Of a stretch of DNA of 64,000 bases, positions 23,095 through 34,547 are shown one piece after another. Origin of the DNA: Avena insularis (lineage: Eukaryota > Streptophyta > Magnoliopsida > Poales > Poaceae); NCBI GenBank assembly GCA_023614405.1, contig CM042696.1:337643211-337707210 (forward strand), in the 5' to 3' direction. Numbering within the stretch: the first letter of the stretch is position 1; every line of letters begins with the position of its first letter. The notes under the pieces were generated by a model. The model ran no database searches and was not told the origin of the DNA. It saw nothing but the letters and a program-made list of their open reading frames with translations. The translations under genes were made by a program, and so were the position numbers.

Positions 23095-24757
23095 TGTTGG
23101 GTTCGCAGCATAGAAAACAAAAAATTTCCTACAATGGGAACTATCGCCAAGATCTATCTATTAGATACAAGCAACGGGTGGATATTTATCCATAGAGAAC
23201 TTACCCTCGAAGACAACAAAGCTTTGTTAACAAGATGGAACTCGTGGATGATGTAGTCGTACACTTGCCGATCTCAAGATCGTGATAAAGTCTAGCAGGT
23301 CCGGCTCCAGCACGTCCATCAGATCCAGCTCCAGCAAGTCCAGCACCGCAAAGCAGCGGTGCATCCGTGATCACACACACGTCCGATACCCCGACAACCT
23401 CCGTCCCTCGCTCCAGCATAGCAGCGGAAGCAGCAACTCCTTTCCAGATAAAGCCACCAGGAACATGTATCTTGCTAATCCGAGACCATGGGCAATAACT
23501 AGAGGGGGAGAGAGATCCTTCACGAGGAGGCGTGAGGAAGAAGGAGTGAGAGGGGGAGCTTTTATATGAGGAGGGGATGGTGTCCCTTCACCTCCCCCAT
23601 TCATGTGGTGGTAACCCCCTCCACATTAAAATGCCCCTTCACATTCTCTTTTAAAGTCTCCACTTTGAATGCATTAAATTTTTCCAAATTTAATCTCTCA
23701 TTTAATAAAACTCTTTTATTAATTTTATTCAGAATTTTTTTAATTACTTTAATTAACAAACATTCACATAAAACCCCCTGCAACATTTCAATATTACATG
23801 CAGAACCAATTTCAGCAATTTCACCCGAAATAGTTTCGGTGTCTATTGAAATAATTCTAGCGCTTTCTTAAATCTTTATCTGAAACATATTTGCTCCAAA
23901 TGGTGTCGGTATCCCTTAAGTGTGTCACCCTATGGTTCGTGAATAATGCAGACATGATCGAGACCCCTCTCCGATCAATAATCAGCAGCGGAACCTGGAG
24001 ATCCATACTGACTCCCACATATTCAACGATGACTCTTGTGATCGTGTGAACCTTTAACGTCGTAACTACATCCCTTTATCTCGCGATATATTACATGTCC
24101 GAGATTCGATCATTGGCATCCAAATACCTAGTTTGATCTCGTTACCGACATGCACTCTTTTCTTATTCCCGTGATATAACATTCTAGTGATCATATCACT
24201 TGCTTGCAAGCTATTTCAATGTGATATCACCGAGAGGGCCCAGAGTATATCTATTCGTCATCGGGATGGACAAATCCCACTCTTGATCCATGAGCCTCAA
24301 CATAACACCTTCGTAGCACTGAACCCACGTTTATAGTCACCCTGTTACGGTGTGATGTTTGATGTTATCAAGATACTCTTCTGGTGTTAGCAATTAACAT
24401 GATCTCATGGTCTAAGGACTAAGATTACTTCGTATGATGTTATAGCAATATAAACATAATGACTCTTATCGTAATGCTATACTTCGGATGAATGTTCATC
24501 ACATCATTCCACCAATGTTGTGACCTCGTTATTAACAACATCCAATGTCCATGATCAGGAAACCTTGATCATCTTGTTAATCAACGAGCTAGTTTATATA
24601 AGAGGCATTACTAGGAACTTTGTATTTTATTTATTAAACACACATATATTAACGTTTCCAATTAATACAATTATAGCATGGAAAAATAAACATTTATCAT
24701 AAACAAGGAATAAGATAATAACCACTTTATTAATGTCTCTCGGGCATATTCCCTTCA
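23095..24757 (-). repeat. 5' LTR of the Angela-like Copia
   Basis: 1663 bp, homologous to 9163-10840. On the minus strand a TATA-like CATATAAAAGC lies around 23560-23569, a plausible promoter. The AAAGA duplication follows at 24758. Confidence 0.92.
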
Positions 24758-25196
24758 AAAGAGAGTAGACAAGTGAACCCATGAACCCCGGTCCATTTTA
24801 AACTATAAGAAACACCTTTCCAACACCACTATCACACTTTATATTTTCTGCTATTTATTATTTCGAAAATACAAAATACTTTCTTCACTTGCACACACAA
24901 CCAAAACCCCAAAACAACTATCCTTTATTGTTCTTACTTTGTTTGCCTAGTTTTTACTTGTGTTATTTTATTTTTATATTTTTGTTATTTCATATTACTA
25001 ATACTAAACCATGTGCTTGAAAACCACATGGTGGAGTTGGGGACGCAAGACAAAACTTTGCTTTGTAGGTTACTTGAAGAGGAGAGAAATAATAAGTCTC
25101 TAAGACAATTCCCCGAGAGTTCGATATAAACCCTCGAGTCACCCTTATGGAAAAAGACGAGCCTTGATACAACACTCTTCACTTGGAGTCCCAACA
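24758..25196 (+). mobile_element. Gypsy LTR, right part after the Copia insertion
   Basis: Continues the LTR broken at 9162. It ends GGAGTCCCAACA at 25196 and is followed by TTGGTACACAGAG, a weak primer-site-like sequence. Motifs such as CACATGGTGGAGTTGGGGAC match the tail of related Gypsy LTRs from memory. No gag follows. Confidence 0.6.
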
Positions 25197-26050
25197 AATT
25201 GGTACACAGAGTTGTTGCTATCAGCTGCTACTCGGTTGGAGTTCAAGGATTCAACGTTCAGGCAGAATCAGCTACTCGGGAAGTCGCATACGAAGAACTC
25301 GAGTGCATGGAGCCGATGGTACTTAGGTTACTCGAAGAGGGCATAACGCCCGAGTGTTTCGAGTGCGAGTTAGAAAAGAATCACCTATAAATAGAGGGAA
25401 ACTTAGCTTTATTGGTAGTTACCATGGACGAAGTCGATTCGGCGGCAGGGTGTCAGAGCCGATGACGGTAGTGCATTGCCACAACTGAAGATTTATAGCG
25501 GGTCGTCGCAGCCAAAGATTTTGGTGGGTTGCCATAGCCGAAGATTTGGACGGGTCGCCACAGCCGAATATTGTAGAAGATCGCTGGAGCCGAGGGATCC
25601 CCTGAGTGTAGAGTCGATCTGATCAATGTAGTTGAGGGGCATTCGAGAGCCAATACAACCGGCAGGTCACAGTCGCGAAAACCGATGCGACCAGTCGGTC
25701 AGACGGAATTAACGTAGCGGCTGGTCCTAGCGGACAGAAGTTGACGTAGCAGCGGGTTCGCACAGCCTCTGGGCATAGAATCAATGCACCATATGTGTAG
25801 TCGATGTGGAGGACGAAGTTGACATGGAGGCCAGAGTCGATTATGGAGGAAGAACTTGATGTGGAGGCCCCGGTCGACGCGGTCATCCGTTCACCGGCGA
25901 AAGGAGTCTTGTAGCAGAGTCATCACGTCTCTATGCAAGGCTGATAAATCTGACCGGGAAAAGGTTGTCTCTGATGCGGATAGGGACTCGCCGAGGCCTC
26001 GCTCTATCTTCTCTCCATGATCCAGCCCATGTTCGTGTGGTGCATATATT
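25197..26050. other. Unassigned element fragment with a TATA box and short repeats
   Basis: TATAAATA at 25386-25393 precedes a GC-richer stretch with four or five degenerate ~26-bp units around CGCCACAGCCGAAGATTT (25465-25590). The minus strand at 25886-25623 has an open frame with a Ser/Thr-rich start, loosely like a Gypsy gag leader, but no domain. It may be the edge of another LTR element. Confidence 0.35.
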
Positions 26051-27662
26051 AAAAAACAAAGAAAGAGAATTAGATTAAAATAAAACATTAGCTAATTTGC
26101 GTAGTAATCTGCATGAAAAGATGAGACTGAACAGAAATAAAACTACTAGCCATGGTCACATGCGATCGAACATGGAGCATATTTTCCTTTGTGGTTCAAG
26201 CGGTGGATCTCCGGCTAGTTTTTATGATCGCATTTGTGCCATCGACATTACTACATATATAAAAGTGAATCGTTCCAGCGATCGATTAGAGACACCAAAT
26301 CAGCTAATTAAGAAACAGTAAAACCGAGCGAGCTAGGAGCCACCACATCGATTTGGCTTTCTAATCCGTTCGATCTGTGTTTAACGATGTTGATTAGTCT
26401 AAGTTTAATGGAAGCGCAGCCTCTGTAAACGATTTGGTGCAGCGGGCCGTTTGATCTCCATCCTTTTCTGCTCGTCCAAACTGGAGTTGCGGCCTCCCGA
26501 CATAATTGGGCTGCTACTCCGAAAATGTATCTGGGCGTCCTGTCTTTAACCGGGCCGAGAAGCAGCCCAATTCGTGTTATCCCGGGAGTACTGGGCTCAT
26601 GTGTTAGCGTCTGTCTTCTCTTCCTCCCAGTCTGGTGCCGGAGATGCCGCTCCCGGTGCGCTCCTGTCAACTGACCTTCCGTATGTTCAACACCAAAGTA
26701 AGGTAGTACATGTAACGGGTGATTGATTGCCTTGGGATTTGCAGTCATTCCATTAGTTCGCGTGCGGGCAGCGGTAACGTTTATAGGCATGCCCTTTCCG
26801 CTCCTTCGATTCGCGGTACAAATAGTCCCATTCGTCTATCTTTTCCTCTTATATCTTCTTTTTCCTAGTCCATTTGGTTCGATGGTTGCTTCAGATGGCC
26901 TGGCTATCTTGGTAGAGTGAGTTGATCTCGCTTCAAGTCACAAATTGTGATATTTAGTGTTTGGAGGACCGATTCATACCGGGAAGATTCACGTGGTGTT
27001 ATTAGCCCGTGGGAGCAGCTCCATCTCCACAACGCCTATGCTAAGGTGATGTTTCGAAGTTCGCTCACCCTCTCTGAATCTCTTCAGCTCCAATTTCCTC
27101 TCAGAGCTCTACTTGGTAACTTGTCCACGAGGGCAGCTAAAGGGATACACAAAATTGAGTTATTGGATATAATTTGTTGCCATATGCTGCCGATTGCTGA
27201 TTCTGGAGGTGTTATAAATTATCTCTTTTGATTGTTGCACAAAAAAAGATATGATAAAAGCAGACAAGGTGCTGGAATAATTTAATTTGCACTGTCTTAT
27301 GGAACAAGATAAGTGCATATTGTAAGATGTGATTGATTAACTCGTGAAAGGACGATGGGCTTTTGGTTTTTTTACAACATCAGTTGTTTTGGTTCTTACA
27401 GGTTTATTGTTTGATGGGAAATATACAAGGGGCAGAGGACCTATGAGAGTTCATATTCAGGTCTTTACTTTGCTTCTTCTTGGCTTTGACTGTCACTACT
27501 CCATTGAGTAGATATTGAGTAATGATTTTGATTTTGAGCATGCACTTAGTATGCTTCGAGACTACTATAAACATGTGTGTACTTATATAGAAATAATACA
27601 CTAATGACTATGTTCTTTGTTCTGCAGCTGAATAGAAAAGATCACATGCTATGAAAAAATGA
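26051..27662. other. No recognisable feature
   Basis: Only short frames without conserved motifs and no terminal repeats. The composition is more mixed than the surrounding LTR sequence and could be old unique DNA. Confidence 0.4.
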
Positions 27663-27790
27663 TACTCCATCCGTTCACTATATAAGACCTTTTAAATATT
27701 TCAAAATAGACAAGATTCAGACTAAATTAAGTGAACCTAAACAATAAAATGTGTCTAGATACTGTCTTACATTAGTGAACAGATGTAATA
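27663..27790. mobile_element. Stowaway-type MITE with TA target duplication
   Basis: A 124-bp element at 27665-27788, flanked by TA. The left end CTCCATCCGTTCACT mirrors the right end (AGTGAACAGATGTAA on the + strand) with two or three mismatches. It resembles the Stowaway terminal consensus CTCCCTCCGTTCC. Such Mariner-related MITEs are mobilised in trans. Confidence 0.85.
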
Positions 27791-29089
27791 CGTTGTGTCC
27801 ATATCAAAGGTGATGCATGAGCTTGTGTTTCTATTTATTATGCAGGTTCCGTTTGTTACAATGGGAGATCTCTTCTGGCTTCACTGTGCATCCATGATCA
27901 GGAGGTATTCACATACGATGAGGTGTCGTCATTCCAGACATAATGGTGATTGTCAGTGGGTGAACAATGGACGTTGCTTTGAGGGGAAATAAGGCACCCA
28001 GTTTCAATGGCGAGTTAGTGACACTCTTGAGAGAACCGACCAGACATAAGCTATCATCACACTTCTAAATGGCACTCTGACGAAGGATTACTAAGTTCAT
28101 AATGACAGCTTTCGTCCTAGCAATCGAACATGAGCTGCTGGCGGCACCGAGGCTGAGAAGAATCAGCAGGCGTTGAGTAAACGTGGGTCTAAACAAGTTC
28201 CCCTGCCTATTTTATCTTGAGACATCGTGATTTAAATGCGTAACTACTCTGGCCTATATTTTGTTATTTGCTCTGAACAATGGAAGCATGGAATATTGAG
28301 ATGGTTATTTATTTTAGCTATTAACTGTTAAAATTTCAGGTTGAAAAGCCAAATTTATTGGTTTAAAAAATTCTTTGAATCAGCTTGTTTGTGAGCAAAC
28401 ATATAGCTTTCAAGCATGCCATTAATGTCATATTTGAAACTCCGTAACTTTGGAAGCACATTGAACCTCAAAAAAATAGCGTAAAGTAAAGATTAGTTTG
28501 TTGGACTCTAAACACAATATTAATCTTTTCGAATTGGCTCTCACTCCGTTCATATGTTATTCATGCTTATGTCCAGTTCATATATACACACTCTATCTCA
28601 AGATAACCTTTCCGCCACCAACGGTAATTGAGAAATGCGACAACAAGATACATATGACGCATGCAAATTCTGTAACAACGATATTGATTATGGAACTTCA
28701 GAATATCAAGACATAATACATATTGAAGCTTGGTTGGAATGTCGTCCAAAGGCTGCATAGCATGAAAATGAGAATTTTAGTGTGGATACCTGATCTGATT
28801 TGCCACCAGGATGACACAGTGTCATCGAAACATCTGATGTTGGTTAGATCGGATATCCTAAATCACCATATTGACCGAATGTCTTTACAACTCTGTTTGC
28901 ATGTTTATTTGTGCAATCTTACCTATAAATATTTAACAACCCTAGAATTATGAACAAATATATCCCATCTAAACTGAGGCTGTATTATGTAATTCAAACT
29001 ATTGAAAAAAGAACATGATATGTATCCTATCTTTTATTGTAATTCGTATTTTCTAAAGTATCATATCTTTAATCCATTAAAATGGACGA
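27791..29089. other. No recognisable gene
   Basis: AT-rich, only short frames, no terminal repeats seen. It may be the body of a Helitron whose 3' hairpin follows at 29090, but no 5' end could be recognised. Confidence 0.35.
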
Positions 29090-29149
29090 GCGCGGCAACG
29101 CGCGCCTTCGTGTTCTACTAGGAAAGTCGGCGCGGCAACATGCCGCGCC
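29090..29149. mobile_element. Facing Helitron-like 3' termini around one CTAG
   Basis: On the minus strand a perfect 9-bp-stem hairpin (29129-29149, GGCGCGGCA arms) is followed after seven bases by CTAG (29121-29118) and then T, the textbook Helitron 3' end. On the + strand another hairpin, GCGCG-GCAA-CGCGC (29090-29103), leads toward the same CTAG 14 bases on. The minus-strand terminus is the stronger one. No 5' TC end was identified for either. Confidence 0.6.
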
Positions 29150-29713
29150 AGTGGCTTTAACTGATTTGTGTAGGTGGTCAGGTTTGACATCGATATAAAC
29201 ATAAACAACATGTCATCTTTCATCTTGCTAGCAAGTAAATGACATGTCAAAGTAGGATGTCATCGACGCTCGCAACTACTAGATTGAGGAAATCTACCCG
29301 TAGTTTCATAAACCATATAAGGTTGACCTTGCAAGGTTCAAACAAAAGTACCGAACACCTAAATGTGATAAGAAAAAATCCCACCAATTAGTAGCACAAA
29401 GAAAGAAAGTGAAACCGTGTATCTAATTACAATTCTTCAGGCCAACAATTTTCTCCCTAATCCTCACTGACCTTCCCAATGGTGCTGATTACAGGAAGCG
29501 AGGTGCACTTGTACAATCATATCTTGTATACTTCTTCTGCGAGTCAGCATCTTCCAAACTAAAAGTTCTTTTTGCATGAGGATAGAGTCGTGTTTTCCTA
29601 CAAAATGTAATTAATAGTCCATAATTTTATTCTGTCAACAAAATAGTTAGCTTATACAGGAAAGCATTACTCAACCTAAGATTTTAGGCATATTTGAGGT
29701 CAGCCTAATAGAT
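29150..29713. other. No recognisable gene
   Basis: Non-coding stretch between the Helitron-like ends and the LARD element. The last five bases, TAGAT (29709-29713), are the target duplication of that element. Confidence 0.4.
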
Positions 29714-32700
29714 TGTAACACCCTCGAATCGGCCCTATGCAAGTTTTAGCGCTTCCCGCCAAACCCGCATAGAAACGATTCAAGGACGCCCACCAGGCAC
29801 TTGCGTGCTGGTGGAGAACGAAGTAATACCATTACACATTAGTCCACGATGGAACCCACAGAACATATATATATACAACAACAACTCCATGAGTCAAGAA
29901 TACAGATATACTATACAAAGATCCAAATCACCTTGAAAACGATAGAGGGTCCGACTACAGACAAGATGCAAATAGGGCTAAGAACCCTGAAGAATAACCA
30001 ATGGCGTCCATAACCCTGTCCAGGCCAAGCCGGAAGGGTAACCCTGCTAACGACATCGATCTCAAACCTGCTAAAACAAAAGGGGTGCCGACAAAGGGCA
30101 AAGGAAAAAGAGACTGAAGCGGCAGCGAAGCATGCACTAAACAACCTATAGAGACTCGATAAACTGTCGGCTATTAGAGAGAGATAAGAAAGACCTATTC
30201 GAAACCAAACTTATACTAACACCAATCATACCCATCCTGGTATTCCCCCTCAAGACTAAACGAGGAAGTCAAACCGAGGAACTCACACAGTTGGCAGTTT
30301 TATTCATTCCATTATAGTTGCAGCACTTACTAGTCAGATATAGATAGCATGAGTCATCCGATAGCATAAGTAGTGGGTAGTTTTAGTTAACCATTCAGTT
30401 GTAGTTGCAGTACTTACTAGTCAGATACAATTAGCATGTGACATCCCAAACCTAGCAGTAGTTGACACTTTTATTTCATTCTATTGGAGTTGCAATACTT
30501 ACTAGGCAGGTATAACATGACACGATACACCCCAGTTCCAACAGTTGTTGGCACTTTTATTATCCATTCCATTGTAGTGAAGCTGATTACTAGTCACATA
30601 TTAAGTCAAATTTATAGCACTACTTTAGTTATGCTTGTCTATGATCGAGATACTGTGCTCCAAGTCATCCATAACCAGGACACGGCTTTGAGAAGATTTA
30701 CCTCAGGGTGCACAAATAGGAACACACACTCGATCAACCTCGGAAAACCAAATCAAAACCCAACGAGGCTTTCACGACAAAGCAGTCATAGGATTCATAA
30801 AATATTTCAGGGGGCCACCCCACTAAGCTACCGCAATGAAGTTGGCCGGCTCCGATACGAACCCAGGGTTTGTGACAATGGTTATAAACGACTGGGAACC
30901 CGAAAGTGTGACTGGGCTTGTCAATACCGCGAAAACATTCCATGTTCCAAAACAGTACAGGTGCTCTACGCACAATCGTAAATAAAGCAGTAAATCATGG
31001 CATAAGTACATGATAGTAATAAAGCCCCAAACTACTTTGTGGCTCCAAGAAATAAGAAATGAATCAAGCTCTGGCTAAGGGGAATCCATATGGTCTCCTG
31101 GATGTGGATAGTGTGATTAATCAAGAAAGAGGTATCAAGTACTCGGGGCCTACGAGACACAAGTGGACATGAAAAACCAAATAGCATATATTGTCCACCG
31201 GTGCCTCTTTCATTAGTTATCCCAACAATTTAATAGTTATGTTTAAAGTCATGATCCTCTCCACCGTAAAGCATATGACAACATTCCAACAACTGTGTAG
31301 TACTTCATGACACGGGATCGCACCTGAGTAAGTGACTACGACTCGCAAGACCAACTATCTATCAAACAACAGGCAATAGGATGTGTCCAAGACAATATAG
31401 AGGCTGCAGGAAATATATCTGGTATGGAACACTAAAGCTCCGCGACACGGATAGCAATAGATCAATAGGAGGAAATAAAGACTATAAATACAAAATAGGT
31501 AGAAAGGGGGAGAATGCTCGCCTGGGAAAACATAGCCGAAGAGACATTATCCGAAGAACTTGTCGATACTCGCATCAACTCAACGGCCTAATCCGCGAAG
31601 AACCAAAGCACTAAAAGAAACATGAATGCGCTATTAATACTACGACAGAAGATCCGACATGATTATGATAGCATGCATGGCATGGCAAAGATGCGATTCA
31701 ATTAGGTAATATTAAGCGGAACCGGGGTCCCGATGATTAATTAGAAGGTTCAAGTTATTTAGCTACCCCGCAATTTAAATATTGTATTAACAAGGCAAAA
31801 CATGGCATTGGTTCGCTACACAAATTTAAATGGAGCCAATACAAGACTAGAATAGCCCGCATATAGTCTCCATATTTAATTATGAGGTGAACCGACATAA
31901 TGCCCCCAAACCACACAATATGTATGCGACATGAATAATTTAATATGCAATAAGTATATATAGCATTTATAAAATAGGGATATCGGATCGGGGTCACACA
32001 TCTCGGATCGAAGGTCTTGGGGTGAAGGGGTTCGGGATCGGTCTTCGGTTTCCATGTCGGTGATCTTGAATCCGTGACGGAGAACTTGTACGGGAACGGT
32101 CTCTAGGGTCTTCGGGGTTCCGCCTTCGGGTTCCATGAAGGAGTACTTGAGGTTCCGACCATTGTCGGTGGCGAACTTGGAAGTGGCGTAAGGTCCTCCA
32201 ATATCCACACAATGTTCCCATGGTACACTTGTCGGAGTCTTGCCGGCCTTGCCGCTCTCGTACAAATTCTCGCTCTGTCTTCGCAGCACCAACACGACAC
32301 GGGCATGAGCAGTGCCACAACATCACCAACATCCCCACACCACACTATCTCCATATCAATAGATACCACCAAGGGATAGAGAACCACGACCGATGCCTTG
32401 TGCGGAATCTGATGGCCAGAGCTACTACGAAGGACGTGCAGGGTCGAGGGGAGGCACTGGCACGGAGCGCCTACTGCTGGAAGAGACGAGGTCATAGGGC
32501 CAGGAAAACCGTGGCGCTGCGAGACAGAGTTCACGGCCAGGGTCCTGCAGGCACGGCGATTGAAACAAGGCGGCAGTGGCAGGGTCGCTGACGGCGTGTG
32601 TCACGACGGCCATAGCAAGGAGGACGGAGCAGGCCAAAGGGGAGCACGCGCGCGGTCGAAGTAGAAGCTGCGAGGAGGCTCACTAGCGGCAGGCACGGAC

Positions 32701-33713
32701 GATGCCGACGACAAGGAGGCTGATGGAGGCAGGAAGGCGGGCTCACCGGAGGAGGCCGACACAGAGGAAGGCCGGCAAAGCGGGGACCGCTGACCCGACG
32801 GCCGGAGGCGAGCAAAGAGGGCGGCGGCGGATGGAGCTCTACAACCCAGGGGAAGGGGCTCAGGAAGCCGAGGTCGACAGGGGCCCGTGGCTAGCGGAGC
32901 TCGGGGCTGGCGGCGGAAGGCGCGTGCGGGAGAAGGGACCGCGACGAGGTGGGGCGTGCTCGCGGCTGATCGAACTCTAGCGGCGGGGTGCTAGAGCGAG
33001 GGGAACACGCAGGAAGAGAGGCGCGTGGATGAGGGTAGGTTGCGACGGGGGATGGGGCTCGATTGGGTCGGGGAGGAGGCGTTCGTGGTGGGGTCAGGGG
33101 ACACGGGGTGAGGATCGTGAGCGAGCGAGGAGGGCACTCGAGCAGGGAGCGCGTCGCGCGGTAGGTGGGCAAGTGGGACCGGGGTGCAGGCGTGGTGTAC
33201 GTTGCCGTGCGTCGTGTTGGTTGTGCACCGCGTGCAGTGCGCGGGTGAGGGCAGGTGTAGCGATGCAGGTAGGTGGTCGGGTACTCTGCCGCGCATGCTG
33301 TGTAGGTGGCGGCTGGGTGGGATGTGGTCTAGGGTTAGGGTCAGGTAGAATTAGGGTTGGAGATTAGGGTTTGGTTTCGGTTGGGTAGTAGGTGGCTGGT
33401 TGGGCCTGGCCGGCTGCCTCCCCTAAAAAGTACTTTTATTTCTTTATTTTTATTTTAGAATATTTTTATAAATAGTTTTTAGACAAATAAAAGATCCACA
33501 AAAAAACCGGGATTTTTAATTTGAAATAAAGACGAGGGATATTAAGAAAACAAACATAGGCTTTTATAAAATAGTTTTAGACAAACTTATGTATGATGAT
33601 GATGATGATGCTCAAATGCAATGTGACATGATGACATGAGCATGCAGTCATGATGATGCACAAAACATAAACACTGAGCGATTTTATAGTAGTGGTTTTA
33701 TCGGGGTGCTACA
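29714..33713 (-). repeat. 3' LTR of the LARD-like element (4000 bp)
   Basis: Begins TGTAACACCCTCGAATC and ends TATCGGGGTGCTACA on the + strand. About 32380-33370 is GC-rich and holds many overlapping short frames, none conserved. It differs from the other LTR by indels, including about 80 bp extra near 33200-33320. Confidence 0.9.
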
Positions 33714-34547
33714 ATTTGACACCACTAACAATGGATCTCGCCCTCGAGATCCGCCTCATGGTACGGGGAAGAAGGCTGATGATCTAAATCTTCTCGCTTC
33801 GTGTAGATCCTCGCGACACCACTAACAAAGATTCTTACTCCATGTTGAAATCGGTGACACCACCAACAAGAGTCATTGCTCACGTTCGTCAAGAGAATAC
33901 TCCGGAGAAACAAAGATGAAGATAAAGGTATCGAAAGGTAAGGCCATCTCTAACTTCCGTGGAAGGAGTAAGATTACATCGATCCACCATTCAACGTACG
34001 AAAGCGAATGATAAGAGTAGTGGTATGGTCATGACTCCATCCCGCACTCAAAGCATTACTCTGTACATGAATAGTAGAATTATGCAATCAACTCTCGAAA
34101 TCAGACTGAAGATCTCGACAAGCGAGGTTCGGAAACAAAGGAGCGATGCAGGGTTTCATCGGATCTGATGTAGATGACGTCGTCGTGTTGCAAAACACCG
34201 GAAGGCACAAGAAGGAACAAAGAGAAGTCCAACAGATGAAGGATTCCTCAGATAGCATGAAGACCGGAAGTAGAAGCACCGTTATCAAAGGAGAAAGCAA
34301 AACCCTGAAGGTACGATGGAAACACAACCACGAGAACTCCTGGACTTGAAGAAAAGATAAGAGAGCAGATTCAAAACACGTAGAGGTAAGAGGAGAATAG
34401 CATAGGGATAATAAGTAAAAGTAGGCCTAATCAGATCTATCCAACCGATTTTCAAAAATAGTTTGACACTCTACAACGTCCGTTAGCTAGGTTATCCTAC
34501 AGGCTAGACCAGTGGGGTATCGCAACTGCTGAGCTCTGATACCACTT
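33714..34547 (-). other. Short non-coding interior of the LARD-like element
   Basis: 834 bp without a conserved frame. GACACCACTAACAA recurs, with one variant, at about 33719, 33815 and 33860. No obvious polypurine run adjoins the left LTR. The primer site is at 34532-34546. Confidence 0.75.
34532..34546 (-). promoter_or_regulatory. Primer-binding site, initiator tRNA-Met, of the LARD-like element
   Basis: The minus strand reads AGTGGTATCAGAGCT one base from the LTR edge at 34548. Confidence 0.88.

Larger units (their letters stand above)
9158..24762 (-). mobile_element. Complete Angela/BARE-like Copia element with AAAGA target duplication
   Basis: The element spans 9163-24757, flanked by the 5-bp duplication AAAGA at 9158-9162 and 24758-24762. 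Its two LTRs (9163-10840 and 23095-24757) are nearly identical by eye and start and end TG...CA. An initiator-Met primer site inside the right LTR and a polypurine tract inside the left LTR show minus-strand orientation. Leader and pol remnants resemble the Angela/BARE lineage. The coding region is decayed, and a gag-only Gypsy (14075-21411) has inserted in it. Confidence 0.9.
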
